64,000 nucleotides of DNA, taken from Promicromonospora iranensis. GTDB lineage: Bacteria; Actinomycetota; Actinomycetes; Actinomycetales; Cellulomonadaceae. Positions 1 to 8,461 of the stretch are shown one piece after another (within the stretch, counting starts at the first letter, position 1; the number at the start of each line of letters is the position of its first letter). A program made the position numbers and the translations under genes. Where the stretch lies: contig NZ_JAJQQP010000002.1 of the NCBI RefSeq assembly GCF_028994805.1, forward strand, positions 310,001 to 374,000, given 5' to 3'. The notes under the pieces were generated by a model. It saw only the letters and a list, made by a program, of their open reading frames with translations. It searched no databases and had not been told where the DNA came from.

Positions 1-1089
<1,089 letters not shown>

Positions 1090-1261
1090 CCCCGCCACGG
1101 TGCGGCGAGGTGCGGCGACCCGGGTGGCGGGCGCCATCGGGGGTGACCTGGGGTGAACTTGCCCGCTCACTGCGCAATGCGAGGCAAACAGGCCTACCGT
1201 CCGACGGACAGGGGGCAGCCCGCGTGCGGCTCCGGTCGTACGCCGACCGGAAGGCACCATC

Positions 1262-2038
1262 GTGCGTAAGGTCTACAACGTGCCGCCAGGCTGGCCCGCT
1301 CCCACCCCGGAGTGGACGCCGGACCTGCAGTGGGAGCCCGATTCCCAGTGGTCGAAGCCGGATGGCTGGCAGCTATGGGTCGATGTACCCGACACGGCGC
1401 TGATCGGGGAGGGCGCCGTCTTCGTCGAGGTACCGGACGAGGAGGCGCGCAAGAAGTCCCGGCGCAAGCCGCTGATGATCCTGGGTGGGGTGGTGGCCAC
1501 GGTGGTCGTCTTCCTCTTCGGCGTCGGCGCGGGCGGCTCGTCGGGTGCGTCCGTAGCCGCAGAGGCCGAGGCCTCTGCTTCCGCCGTGTCCTCGGCCGCG
1601 GCCGCCGAGCTCGCGGAGGCGCGGACCGACGCCGAGGCGCTCGCCGGCGCACAGGAGTCGCTCGAGGCGGACGTGGCGCAGCTGGCCTCCGACCAGAAGA
1701 GCCTCGCCACGCTGAGGGCCGGCGTGACGCAGAAGGCGGACAAGGTCCAGTCCCGGGAGAAGGCGGTCAGGTCCGCGGAGACCGACCTGGACGCGAGAGA
1801 GTCCGACGTCGCGGACCGTGAGGCGGCGGTCGAGACCGCGGAAGCCGCGGGTCGCGCAGCGGAGGAAGCCCCCGCGGCGGAGGAGCCCGCGGCCGAGGAA
1901 CCCGAGGACACGGGCGGCGCGGCGTACTACGACAACTGCGACGCCGCCCGGGCGGACGGCGCAGCCCCGGTCTACAGCGGCGACCCCGGTTACGGCTCGC
2001 ACCTGGACCGGGACGGTGACGGCGTCGGCTGCGAGTAG
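1262..2038 (+). CDS. Membrane-anchored coiled-coil protein with C-terminal Excalibur domain
   Basis: 258 aa, GTG start. Residues 1-45 are rich in spaced Trp/Pro (VPPGWPAPTPEW, then GWQLW), a cytosolic motif seen in actinobacterial membrane proteins. A basic KKSRRK patch precedes one membrane segment at about 71-91. Residues 100-205 are Ala/Glu-rich with heptad-like spacing, probably a coiled coil. The C-terminus (about 222-258) is an Excalibur calcium-binding module: the DNCDAARADG Cys and the final DRDGDGVGCE with the DxDxDG loop. The topology suggests an anchored extracellular rod ending in the calcium module. No partner gene is evident; function unknown. Confidence 0.8.
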   Translation: MRKVYNVPPGWPAPTPEWTPDLQWEPDSQWSKPDGWQLWVDVPDTALIGEGAVFVEVPDEEARKKSRRKPLMILGGVVATVVVFLFGVGAGGSSGASVAAEAEASASAVSSAAAAELAEARTDAEALAGAQESLEADVAQLASDQKSLATLRAGVTQKADKVQSREKAVRSAETDLDARESDVADREAAVETAEAAGRAAEEAPAAEEPAAEEPEDTGGAAYYDNCDAARADGAAPVYSGDPGYGSHLDRDGDGVGCE

Positions 2039-2039
2039 G

Positions 2040-2813
2040 TCAGTCCCAGAGCCCTCGTTCGACGAGGAGGTCCTTCAGCACGTCGGCGCGGTCGGTGACG
2101 AGGCCGTCGACGCCCAGGTCGATCAGCCGCACCATCTCGGCGCGGTCGTTGATGGTCCAGACGTGCACCTTCTTGTCGAGCGAGTGCGCCGCCTGGATCG
2201 TCGCGGCGTCGACGACCGTGACCGACTTCTCGCGCACCGGGACCTGCAGCGCGTCGACGTCCCGCAGCGACCGGCGGACCAGAGGGCGCGTGTGCAGGCG
2301 TACCCCGGTGAGGAAGGCCCTGATCTCGCTGCGCCCGGCCGAGACCGCCACCGGGTGGGACAGCTTGGCGAGCGTGGCCCTGCGCCGCCCCGCGTCGAAG
2401 GACGTGACGCACACGCGGTCCCACGCCGAGGTCTTCTCGATGGCCCGCGCGACCGGCCCGACGCCGGAGTCGTGCTTGACGTCCACGTTCACGCGCAGGC
2501 TCGGCCAGCCGCCGAGCACGTCCTCGAGCAGCGGCACGGGCTCGACGCCGCCGATGCGGGCCTCGCTGACGTCCGACCACGGCAGCTCGGCGACGAGGCC
2601 GGTGCCGTCGGTGGTGCGGTCGAGCGACTCGTCGTGCAGTGCGACGGCCACGCCGTCGGCGGTGCCGTGCGCGTCCGTCTCGACGTAGCGGTAGCCGAGG
2701 TCGACGGCGGCGCCGAACGCCGCCAGCGAGTTCTCCAGGCCCTCGGTACCGGCCGAAGAGTGTGCGAACCCGCGGTGGGCGAGGGCTTGGAACGGCCCCT
2801 CGAAGTAGGTCAC
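2040..2813 (-). CDS. Glycerophosphodiester phosphodiesterase
   Basis: 257 aa GDPD-family TIM barrel, hydrolysing glycerophosphodiesters to glycerol-3-phosphate and an alcohol. Visible: HRGFAHSSAGTEGLENS (catalytic His and Glu), ETDAHGTADG and LHDESLDRTTDGTG (metal and second catalytic His), VNVDVKH, and a C-terminal NDRAEMVRLIDLGVDGLVTDR. The chosen GTG has GAGGGA six bases upstream; the frame stays open to 2855, but that extension runs into a 13-bp tandem repeat and lacks homology. There is no signal peptide, so a cytosolic enzyme. It lies downstream of, and in line with, the lacI-hydrolase genes. Confidence 0.9.
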   Translation of the reverse strand: MTYFEGPFQALAHRGFAHSSAGTEGLENSLAAFGAAVDLGYRYVETDAHGTADGVAVALHDESLDRTTDGTGLVAELPWSDVSEARIGGVEPVPLLEDVLGGWPSLRVNVDVKHDSGVGPVARAIEKTSAWDRVCVTSFDAGRRRATLAKLSHPVAVSAGRSEIRAFLTGVRLHTRPLVRRSLRDVDALQVPVREKSVTVVDAATIQAAHSLDKKVHVWTINDRAEMVRLIDLGVDGLVTDRADVLKDLLVERGLWD

Positions 2814-2834
2814 TGGCTGTCCCTCGTGTGTCGG

Positions 2835-2907
2835 TCCTGCATCGTGGTCCTGCATCGTGGTCCTGCGTCGTGGTCCTGCGTCGTGGTCCTGCGTCGTGGT
2901 CCTGCGT
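2835..2907. repeat. 13-bp tandem repeat, about 5.6 copies
   Basis: The unit TCCTGC(A/G)TCGTGG is repeated head to tail between the hydrolase stop and the phosphodiesterase start. Because 13 is not a multiple of 3 it would scramble any coding frame, supporting a non-coding location. Confidence 0.9.
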
Positions 2908-2940
2908 GCTGCTCGTCGTGCTGCCCGTGCGGCGTAGGTC

Positions 2941-3990
2941 CTACGTCGCGTCCCGGCCGCCGGCCACGTGGTCCACCCGGCTGTTCGTCCATTCCAACAT
3001 GCCGGCGAGGTAGGCCTGCCGCGGCTCGTCGGCCGACAGTGTCAGGTCGTGGACCGCGCCGGGGACGACGAGCTCCGTGACGTCGTGCCCCAGGTACGGC
3101 GCGAGCGCCGCCATCTGCTCGACGTCGAGCACGGTGTCCTGCGCGCCGAGGCGCGGGTTGTCGAGCGTGTCCGGGCCGGACGAGTCGGACCGCGCCAGCA
3201 GCACGGGGCACGCGATCTCTAGCCCCACGGCGACCCGCGCCTGGCCGCGTCGCACCGCGACGAACCATCCGACCCGGCTGGGCAGCCCATCGGGGCGCTT
3301 GAGCGTCGTGTCGAACTCCCACCGCCCGCCGTTGGCCGCGAGCAGGTGCTCGGCGTACCGGGACGGGCCGTCCTTGACGATGGCCGTGGCGGCCAGGCGC
3401 CCGACGGTGTCCAGCACCCGTGTGCCGACGCCCCGCTGCCAGTCGGGCGCCCACAGGTCAAGGAAGGGGGAGTCGAGCACCAGCACGTCGGGGCCGGCGT
3501 CTGCCCCCGCGGCGTTGCGGTGCGCATGCGCCCACAGCGCCCCGGTGAGCCCGCCGGTGGAGTGGGCGTGCAGCACGAGCGGCAGCCCCGGCTCCAGCGC
3601 GCGGACGGTCCGGGCGGCGGCCGAGATGTCGGTGGCCTGCTCGCGCAGGTCCATCACGAAGTGCGGGATCTGGTCCAGCTGCAGGGACCGCCCGGCCGCC
3701 CGCAGGTCGACGGCGTAGAACGCGTAGCCGGCCGCGGCGAAGGTGCGGGCCAGGTGCTCCTGGAAGAAGTAGTCGTTGTAGCCGTGCACGTGGATGACGG
3801 CCGCGTGGGGCGGGGGAGCGTCGTCCGGGTGCGGGTAGCGCACCAGCGTGGCGGGCCCGAGCGGGGCCTCCTGGAACGGTTCGCCGAGCAGGTGGTCGGT
3901 CCGCCAGTCGAGGCTGAGGGGCGCCGCACCTGGGTCCGGGGCGCCTGTCGGGTAGCCGTCTGCCCGGTCCGCAACGTACTGCTCGTCCAA
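2941..3990 (-). CDS. Alpha/beta hydrolase, lysophospholipase-like (S33 type)
   Basis: 349 aa serine hydrolase. The chosen TTG start has a perfect GGAGG five bases upstream; a GTG at 4041 in the same frame has no visible ribosome site. Seen in order: oxyanion-loop HVHGYNDYFFQEHLA, the strand YAFYAVDLRAAGRS, the nucleophile elbow HAHSTGG (Ser nucleophile, first Gly replaced by Ala), LDSPFLDLWAPDWQ, an acid region around LLARSDSSG, and a catalytic His in GAVHDLTLS. No signal peptide. It lies between lacI and the glycerophosphodiesterase on the same strand; lysophospholipase followed by GDPD would be a sensible lipid-breakdown order, but the substrate is inference. Confidence 0.85.
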   Translation of the reverse strand: MDEQYVADRADGYPTGAPDPGAAPLSLDWRTDHLLGEPFQEAPLGPATLVRYPHPDDAPPPHAAVIHVHGYNDYFFQEHLARTFAAAGYAFYAVDLRAAGRSLQLDQIPHFVMDLREQATDISAAARTVRALEPGLPLVLHAHSTGGLTGALWAHAHRNAAGADAGPDVLVLDSPFLDLWAPDWQRGVGTRVLDTVGRLAATAIVKDGPSRYAEHLLAANGGRWEFDTTLKRPDGLPSRVGWFVAVRRGQARVAVGLEIACPVLLARSDSSGPDTLDNPRLGAQDTVLDVEQMAALAPYLGHDVTELVVPGAVHDLTLSADEPRQAYLAGMLEWTNSRVDHVAGGRDAT

Positions 3991-4046
3991 TGGTGCCTCC
4001 ACGTCGTCGCGCGCTGCTCTCGGTGCCCTCGTCGTGCTCACGGTCG

Positions 4047-5108
4047 TCAGTGCCGGGGGTGCGGCCCGGGGACAGCGGTCGCCGGCGCGGCGGTCGATCC
4101 CCGGATCACCAGCTGTGTGGACAGCTGGACGTGGTGGGAGTCGGCCCGTTCCCCGCGCGACTGCTGGAGCAGGGTGCGCAGCGCGACCCGGCCCATGTCG
4201 CTGATGGGTTGTCGCACCGTGGTGAGCGGAGGTGCGGTGGACACGGCCATGGAGGTGTCGTCGAAACCGACGACCGACAGGTCCTGGGGCACGCGCAGGC
4301 CGTACTGGCGTGCCGCCTCGAGCACCCCGAGCGCCGAGGCGTCGCAGCCGGCGAAGATCGCCGTGGGCGGCTGCGGCTCGCTGAGGAACCTGCTGGCCAT
4401 CTCGAGGCCCGCGGGGACGCTGAACTCGCGCTCCAGGATCAGCTCCGGGTCGATCGCCGCGCCGGCGGAGCCCATGGCGCTGAGATAGCCCTGCAGGCGC
4501 TCGCGCGAGGCTATCGAGCCCGGAGGCCCGCCGGCGAATGCGATGCGGCGATGCCCCAGGTCCACGAGGTGCTGGGTCGCCTGCAGGCCCCCGGTGAAGT
4601 TCGTGGCGCCCACCGAGACCACCTCGTCGTCGAGGGGGTTGAGCGGATCGATCAGGACGACGCTGAGCCCGAGGGCACCCATCAGGTCTCGCTGGCCGGC
4701 GGTGAGCTCGGAGGTCACGACTATCACGCCCGTGCGGCCGTGCGCCGCCAGCCGGCGGATCCAGGGCGCGGAGAGCGGTCCGTCCTCCCCGAGGTCCGGG
4801 TCGGCCATGTCGACGAGCACCTCGACCCGCTGCGCGTGCGCCGCAGCGACGATCCCTTCCAGCACGTGCATCGAGTAGAGGTTCACAAGCGTGTTGAAGA
4901 CGACGTTCACCTTCTGCAGGCGGTCGCGCTCGCGCGGTCCGGTGGTCGGCACGTAGCCGAGCTCGTCGATCGCCTGCTCCACCCGCCGGCGGGTCTGCGA
5001 GGAGATGTTCGGCCGGCGGTTGAGCACCTTGGAGGCAGTGGCTTTGGAGACCCCGGCAGCCCGGGCGACCTGCTCCAGCGTGGGGCGCGATGCCTGCGTC
5101 CTGATCAC
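4047..5108 (-). CDS. LacI-family transcriptional repressor
   Basis: 353 aa. GTG start preceded by GAGGAGG five bases upstream; the longer open frame (to 5195) would overlap the operator region. The N-terminal HTH reads TLEQVARAAGVSKATASKVLN, with hinge helix SSQTRRRVEQAIDELGY, followed by a periplasmic-binding-protein-like effector domain (VNVVFNTLVNLYSMHVLEGI, GVIVVTSELT, RRIAFAGGPPGSIASRERLQGY, PTAIFAGCDASALGVLEAARQYGLRVPQDLSVVGFDD). It is transcribed divergently from the ABC importer, and palindromes in the shared 213-bp gap are candidate operators. Most likely senses a sugar and controls both arms. Family certain, ligand unknown. Confidence 0.95.
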   Translation of the reverse strand: MIRTQASRPTLEQVARAAGVSKATASKVLNRRPNISSQTRRRVEQAIDELGYVPTTGPRERDRLQKVNVVFNTLVNLYSMHVLEGIVAAAHAQRVEVLVDMADPDLGEDGPLSAPWIRRLAAHGRTGVIVVTSELTAGQRDLMGALGLSVVLIDPLNPLDDEVVSVGATNFTGGLQATQHLVDLGHRRIAFAGGPPGSIASRERLQGYLSAMGSAGAAIDPELILEREFSVPAGLEMASRFLSEPQPPTAIFAGCDASALGVLEAARQYGLRVPQDLSVVGFDDTSMAVSTAPPLTTVRQPISDMGRVALRTLLQQSRGERADSHHVQLSTQLVIRGSTAAPATAVPGPHPRH

Positions 5109-5171
5109 TGCGACCTCCTCGGCCTGCTCGTCTCGACCCGCTCGAGACGACAGGTCCCAGCCTACGCCAGG

Positions 5172-5182
5172 GAAACAGTTTC
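5172..5182. promoter_or_regulatory. Candidate LacI operator GAAACAGTTTC (upstream copy)
   Basis: A perfect 11-bp odd palindrome in an AT-rich patch between divergent lacI and the ABC importer, on the lacI side, so it could mediate autoregulation. A related sequence recurs at 5270-5280. Confidence 0.5.
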
Positions 5183-5216
5183 GTAATATTGGCACGCGTA
5201 GAGCGCCCGCGGTCCC

Positions 5217-5246
5217 TTGACAGCTCTCGAATGCCGTCTCTACGGT
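5217..5246 (+). promoter_or_regulatory. Promoter of the sugar ABC importer (TTGACA-N18-TACGGT)
   Basis: Consensus -35 TTGACA at 5217-5222, an 18-bp spacer, and an actinobacterial -10 TACGGT at 5241-5246. The transcript would start near 5253, just before the GAAACT repeats, so a repressor bound there would block it. Confidence 0.65.
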
Positions 5247-5259
5247 CGGAGACCATTAG

Positions 5260-5280
5260 GAAACTCCGCGAAACTATTTC
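5260..5280. promoter_or_regulatory. Candidate LacI operator region (GAAACT direct repeat and GAAACTATTTC)
   Basis: GAAACT occurs at 5260 and 5270, and the second copy belongs to the imperfect palindrome GAAACTATTTC at 5270-5280, related to GAAACAGTTTC at 5172. Lies immediately downstream of the predicted transcription start, the usual place for a LacI-type block. Confidence 0.5.
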
Positions 5281-5321
5281 TGAACGGTCGACGCCGTCGT
5301 CGGCAGGAGAGGACTCGGACA

Positions 5322-6623
5322 ATGAGGCTCGGGATCGGACGACGCGCGGGTGCGGTGGTGGCTGCGGTGACCGTGGCGGCTGTGCTGGCGGCCTGCGGGG
5401 GCGGCAGACAGCCCGGACAGGCCCCCGCGGGCGGCGCGAACGCGTGGGCTCTGACCGGGGAGAGCGGCGACGTGCTCGGTGCGCAGTTCGACGCGTGGAA
5501 CGAGGCCCACCCGGAGGAGGAGTTCGCCGTCGAGTACTTCGCGAACGACGCCTACAAGGAGAAGATCCGCACCGCCGTCGGCGCGGGGAACGCGCCGACA
5601 CTCATCTACTCGTGGGCGGGCGGCACGCTCGAGGACTATGTGGCGAACGGGAACGTCGTCGACCTGGGCGACAGCACGGCGCGGCTGGAGGAGAAGCTGA
5701 TCCCCTCGGTCGCCGACAACGGCAAGGTCGACGGCACGGCGTACGCCGTGCCGACCACGCACAGCCAGCCGGTCGTCCTCTACTACAACCAGGAGGTGCT
5801 GGACGCGGCGGGGGTCGAGGTCCCGACCACCTACGGGGAGCTGCTCGCCGCGGCGGGCACGCTCAAGGACGAGGACGTGATCCCGATCGCGCTGGCGGGC
5901 CAGAGCGTGTGGCCCGAGCTGATGTGGATCCAGTACCTGACCGACCGGATCGGCGGCCCGGAGGTCTTCCAGGCGGTGCTCGACGGCGAGGAGGGCGCAT
6001 GGTCGGACCCGGCGATCGTCGAGGCCACGACCAAGATCCGTGAGCTGGTCGACGCGGGCGCCTTCGGTGACACCTTCGGGTCCGTCAACGCCGACCAGAA
6101 CGGCGACACCGCGCTCGTACAGACCGGGAAGGCGGCGTTCCTCCTGCAGGGTAGCTGGGTCTACCCGGACTTCGTCGCGGGCAACCCCGAGCTCGTGGAG
6201 TCCGGCGGACTCGGCTACGCGGCGTTCCCGGTCGTCGAGGGCGGCGCCGGTGACCCGGCCAACATCGTCGGCAACCCGTCGAACTTCTGGTCGGTCTCCG
6301 CGGACGCCTCCGAGGAGGCACAGGCCACGGCGAAGGAGTTCATCTCGACCGAGGTGCTGAACGACGCCGCCGTCGACGACCTTCTCGCCATCGGCACCGT
6401 GCCGCCGATCACCGGGATCGAGGACAAGATCGCCGAGCAGGACGACGCCGACTACCTGTCGTTCGTCTACGGCCTGGTCAGCGATGCCCCGCACTTCCAG
6501 CTCTCGTGGGACCAGGCGCTACCGCCCGCCCGGTCCCAGGCGTTGCTGGACAACCTGAGCCAGCTGTTCCTCGGGCAGATCGACCCGCAGCAGTTCTCCG
6601 ACGCGATGGACGCGACGCCGTGA
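5322..6623 (+). CDS. Sugar ABC transporter substrate-binding lipoprotein (family 1)
   Basis: 433 aa. ATG start after an AGGAGAGG-like ribosome site. N-terminal Arg-rich stretch, hydrophobic run and lipobox LAACGG (Cys about residue 27) give a lipid-anchored extracytoplasmic protein. The mature protein has the family-1 solute-binding pattern: FDAWNEAHPEEEFAVEYF, YKEKIRTAVGAGNAPTLIYSWAGG, GTAYAVPTTHSQPVVLYYNQEVLD, GKAAFLLQGSWVYPDF and NPSNFWSVS. The 3' end overlaps the first permease gene (GTGA), so the three genes are translationally coupled. No ATPase gene is present; such importers often borrow a shared MsiK-type ATPase. Substrate not determinable, an oligosaccharide most likely. Confidence 0.93.
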   Translation: MRLGIGRRAGAVVAAVTVAAVLAACGGGRQPGQAPAGGANAWALTGESGDVLGAQFDAWNEAHPEEEFAVEYFANDAYKEKIRTAVGAGNAPTLIYSWAGGTLEDYVANGNVVDLGDSTARLEEKLIPSVADNGKVDGTAYAVPTTHSQPVVLYYNQEVLDAAGVEVPTTYGELLAAAGTLKDEDVIPIALAGQSVWPELMWIQYLTDRIGGPEVFQAVLDGEEGAWSDPAIVEATTKIRELVDAGAFGDTFGSVNADQNGDTALVQTGKAAFLLQGSWVYPDFVAGNPELVESGGLGYAAFPVVEGGAGDPANIVGNPSNFWSVSADASEEAQATAKEFISTEVLNDAAVDDLLAIGTVPPITGIEDKIAEQDDADYLSFVYGLVSDAPHFQLSWDQALPPARSQALLDNLSQLFLGQIDPQQFSDAMDATP

Positions 6624-7555
6624 CCGTGGCGGCCCCCTCCTTGAGCCCTGCCCGTTCCCGCCCGGCTCGCCGGCCGGGAACGGGCAGGACCCAGGGGCCG
6701 CCGGTGTGGATGGCCGCCCCGGCGCTCGCGCTGTTCGGGGTCTTCGCCGTGGTGCCGCTCCTGGGTGTGCTCGTGCTGTCCTTCATGAGCTGGGATGGCC
6801 TGGGGGACCCGGTGTGGACGGGCGCAGACAACTGGGGACGAACCCTGTCGGACCCGGTGACGCTGAACGCGATGCGGCTGACCGCCATCGTCACGGTCGC
6901 CTCATGGCTGTTCCAGGCGCCGGTGTCTCTGCTGCTGGGTGTCTTCATGGCGGGCAGGCAGCGCTATCGAGCCGTGCTGTCGGTGCTGTACTTCCTGCCG
7001 CTGCTCTTCTCGGCGGCGGCCGCGGCAATCGCCTACCGTGCGCTGCTGGACCCGAACTTCGGCCTCGGCGCGGCGCTGGGCATACCGCTGCTGGCCCAGG
7101 ACTGGATCGGGAACCCCGACCTGGCGCTGTGGGTGGTGCTGTTCGTCATCGGCTGGTGCTTCGTCCCGTTCCACTCCTTGCTCTACCAGGGCGGCGTGCG
7201 GCAGATCCCCGCGTCGCTCTACGAGGCCGCGCTGCTGGACGGCGCCGGCCGGGTGCAGCAGTTCTTCCACATCACCCTGCCGCAGCTGAAGTACACGATC
7301 ATCACGTCCTCGACGCTCATGATCGTCGGCTCCCTGACCTACTTCGACCTGATCTTCGTGCTGACCGGCGGCGGGCCTGGGAACGCGACCCGCATCCTTC
7401 CGCTGGACATGTACCTGGCGGGCTTCCGCAGCTACGACATGGGCCGGGCGAGCGTCATCGCGGTGATACTCGTCGTCGTCGGGCTGGGTGTGTCGCTGGC
7501 GCTGAACCGGTTCTCGGGCGCGAGCCGCATGGAGTCCCAGATGGAGGGTGTTTGA
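6620..7555 (+). CDS. Sugar ABC transporter permease 1 (MalF-like)
   Basis: 311 aa inner-membrane permease with six predicted hydrophobic segments, the first at about residues 35-58 (PALALFGVFAVVPLLGVLVLS). Carries the EAA loop that docks on the ATPase: EAALLDGAGRVQQFFHITLPQL. The GTG start overlaps the stop of the binding-protein gene, and the stop overlaps the start of permease 2, so it is the middle gene of a tight three-gene operon. Family and role are clear; substrate depends on the binding protein. Confidence 0.94.
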   Translation: MTVAAPSLSPARSRPARRPGTGRTQGPPVWMAAPALALFGVFAVVPLLGVLVLSFMSWDGLGDPVWTGADNWGRTLSDPVTLNAMRLTAIVTVASWLFQAPVSLLLGVFMAGRQRYRAVLSVLYFLPLLFSAAAAAIAYRALLDPNFGLGAALGIPLLAQDWIGNPDLALWVVLFVIGWCFVPFHSLLYQGGVRQIPASLYEAALLDGAGRVQQFFHITLPQLKYTIITSSTLMIVGSLTYFDLIFVLTGGGPGNATRILPLDMYLAGFRSYDMGRASVIAVILVVVGLGVSLALNRFSGASRMESQMEGV

Positions 7556-8406
7556 TGTCCGCACGCGCTGCACGGGTCGTGCGCACGCCGCGCACCACGC
7601 CCAACGTCATCGGTGGCCTGGCCGGCTGGATCTGGCTGCTCGTCATCATCGTGCCGATCTATTACATCATCGTCACGAGCCTGCGGCCCGAGGCCGACTA
7701 CTACTCCGAGAGCTCGTTGTCGTGGCCGTCCCGCCCCACGCTGGACGCCTACGGCGAGGTGATCGCGAACGACTTCCTGCTCTACTTCGGCAACTCCGTG
7801 TTCGTCACCGTCGTCTCCGTCGTGGTGATCCTCGCGGTCTCGCTGATGGCGTCCTACGTCGTCGTGCGCTCCAGGCGCCGCTCCGCCGCACGGATGTTCC
7901 AGGTCTTCCTGCTGGGCATCGCGATCCCGATCCAGGCCACGATCGTGCCCGTCTACTACCTCATCATCCAGCTCGGCCTGTACGACACGCTGTGGGCGCT
8001 GATCCTGCCCTCCATAGCGTTCGCGATACCGCTGTCCGTGCTGATCCTGACCAACTTCCTCCGGGACGTGCCGGTCGAGCTGTTCGAGTCGATGCGGGTC
8101 GACGGTGCGGGCGAGTGGCGCACCCTGTGGAGCCTCGCGCTGCCGCTGACCCGCCCGGCCGTCGTCACGGTAGCGGTCTACAACGCGCTGCAGGTCTGGA
8201 ACGGCTTCCTCTTCCCGCTCGTGCTCACCCAGAGCGCCGAGACCCGGGTGCTGCCGCTGTCCCTGTGGGCGTTCCAGGGCGAGTTCTCCGTGAACGTGCC
8301 CGCGGTGCTCGCCGCGGTGGTGCTGTCCGTACTGCCGATCCTGGCCGCCTACGTGATCGGGCGGCGTCAGCTCGTGTCGGGCCTCACGGCGGGGTTCGGC
8401 AAGTAG
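7555..8406 (+). CDS. Sugar ABC transporter permease 2 (MalG-like)
   Basis: 283 aa. ATG start overlaps the previous stop (TGATG). Six hydrophobic segments; the ectodomain contains TSLRPEADYYSES and the EAA-type loop is ESMRVDGAGEWRTLWSLALPLTRPA. Ends with the usual short cytosolic tail after GRRQLVSGLTAGFGK, typical of MalG-type permeases. Last gene of the importer operon. No ATP-binding subunit follows; the next gene encodes an unrelated flavoenzyme. Confidence 0.94.
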   Translation: MSARAARVVRTPRTTPNVIGGLAGWIWLLVIIVPIYYIIVTSLRPEADYYSESSLSWPSRPTLDAYGEVIANDFLLYFGNSVFVTVVSVVVILAVSLMASYVVVRSRRRSAARMFQVFLLGIAIPIQATIVPVYYLIIQLGLYDTLWALILPSIAFAIPLSVLILTNFLRDVPVELFESMRVDGAGEWRTLWSLALPLTRPAVVTVAVYNALQVWNGFLFPLVLTQSAETRVLPLSLWAFQGEFSVNVPAVLAAVVLSVLPILAAYVIGRRQLVSGLTAGFGK

Positions 8407-8461
8407 TCCGTCGGGTGGTTCAGCCGGGGTGGGCGGGAGGCGTCAGGCGGCGCGTGACAGG

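Noticed and set aside
2941-5601. Very long minus-strand frame (886 codons) covering hydrolase, lacI and the intergenic region
   Set aside because: Only its last ~350 codons show hydrolase motifs; the rest is a high-GC antisense/out-of-frame shadow of lacI, rich in Arg/Pro.
5322-8406. Complete ABC importer including ATPase
   Set aside because: No Walker A/ABC signature gene is present in the operon; only binding protein and two permeases.
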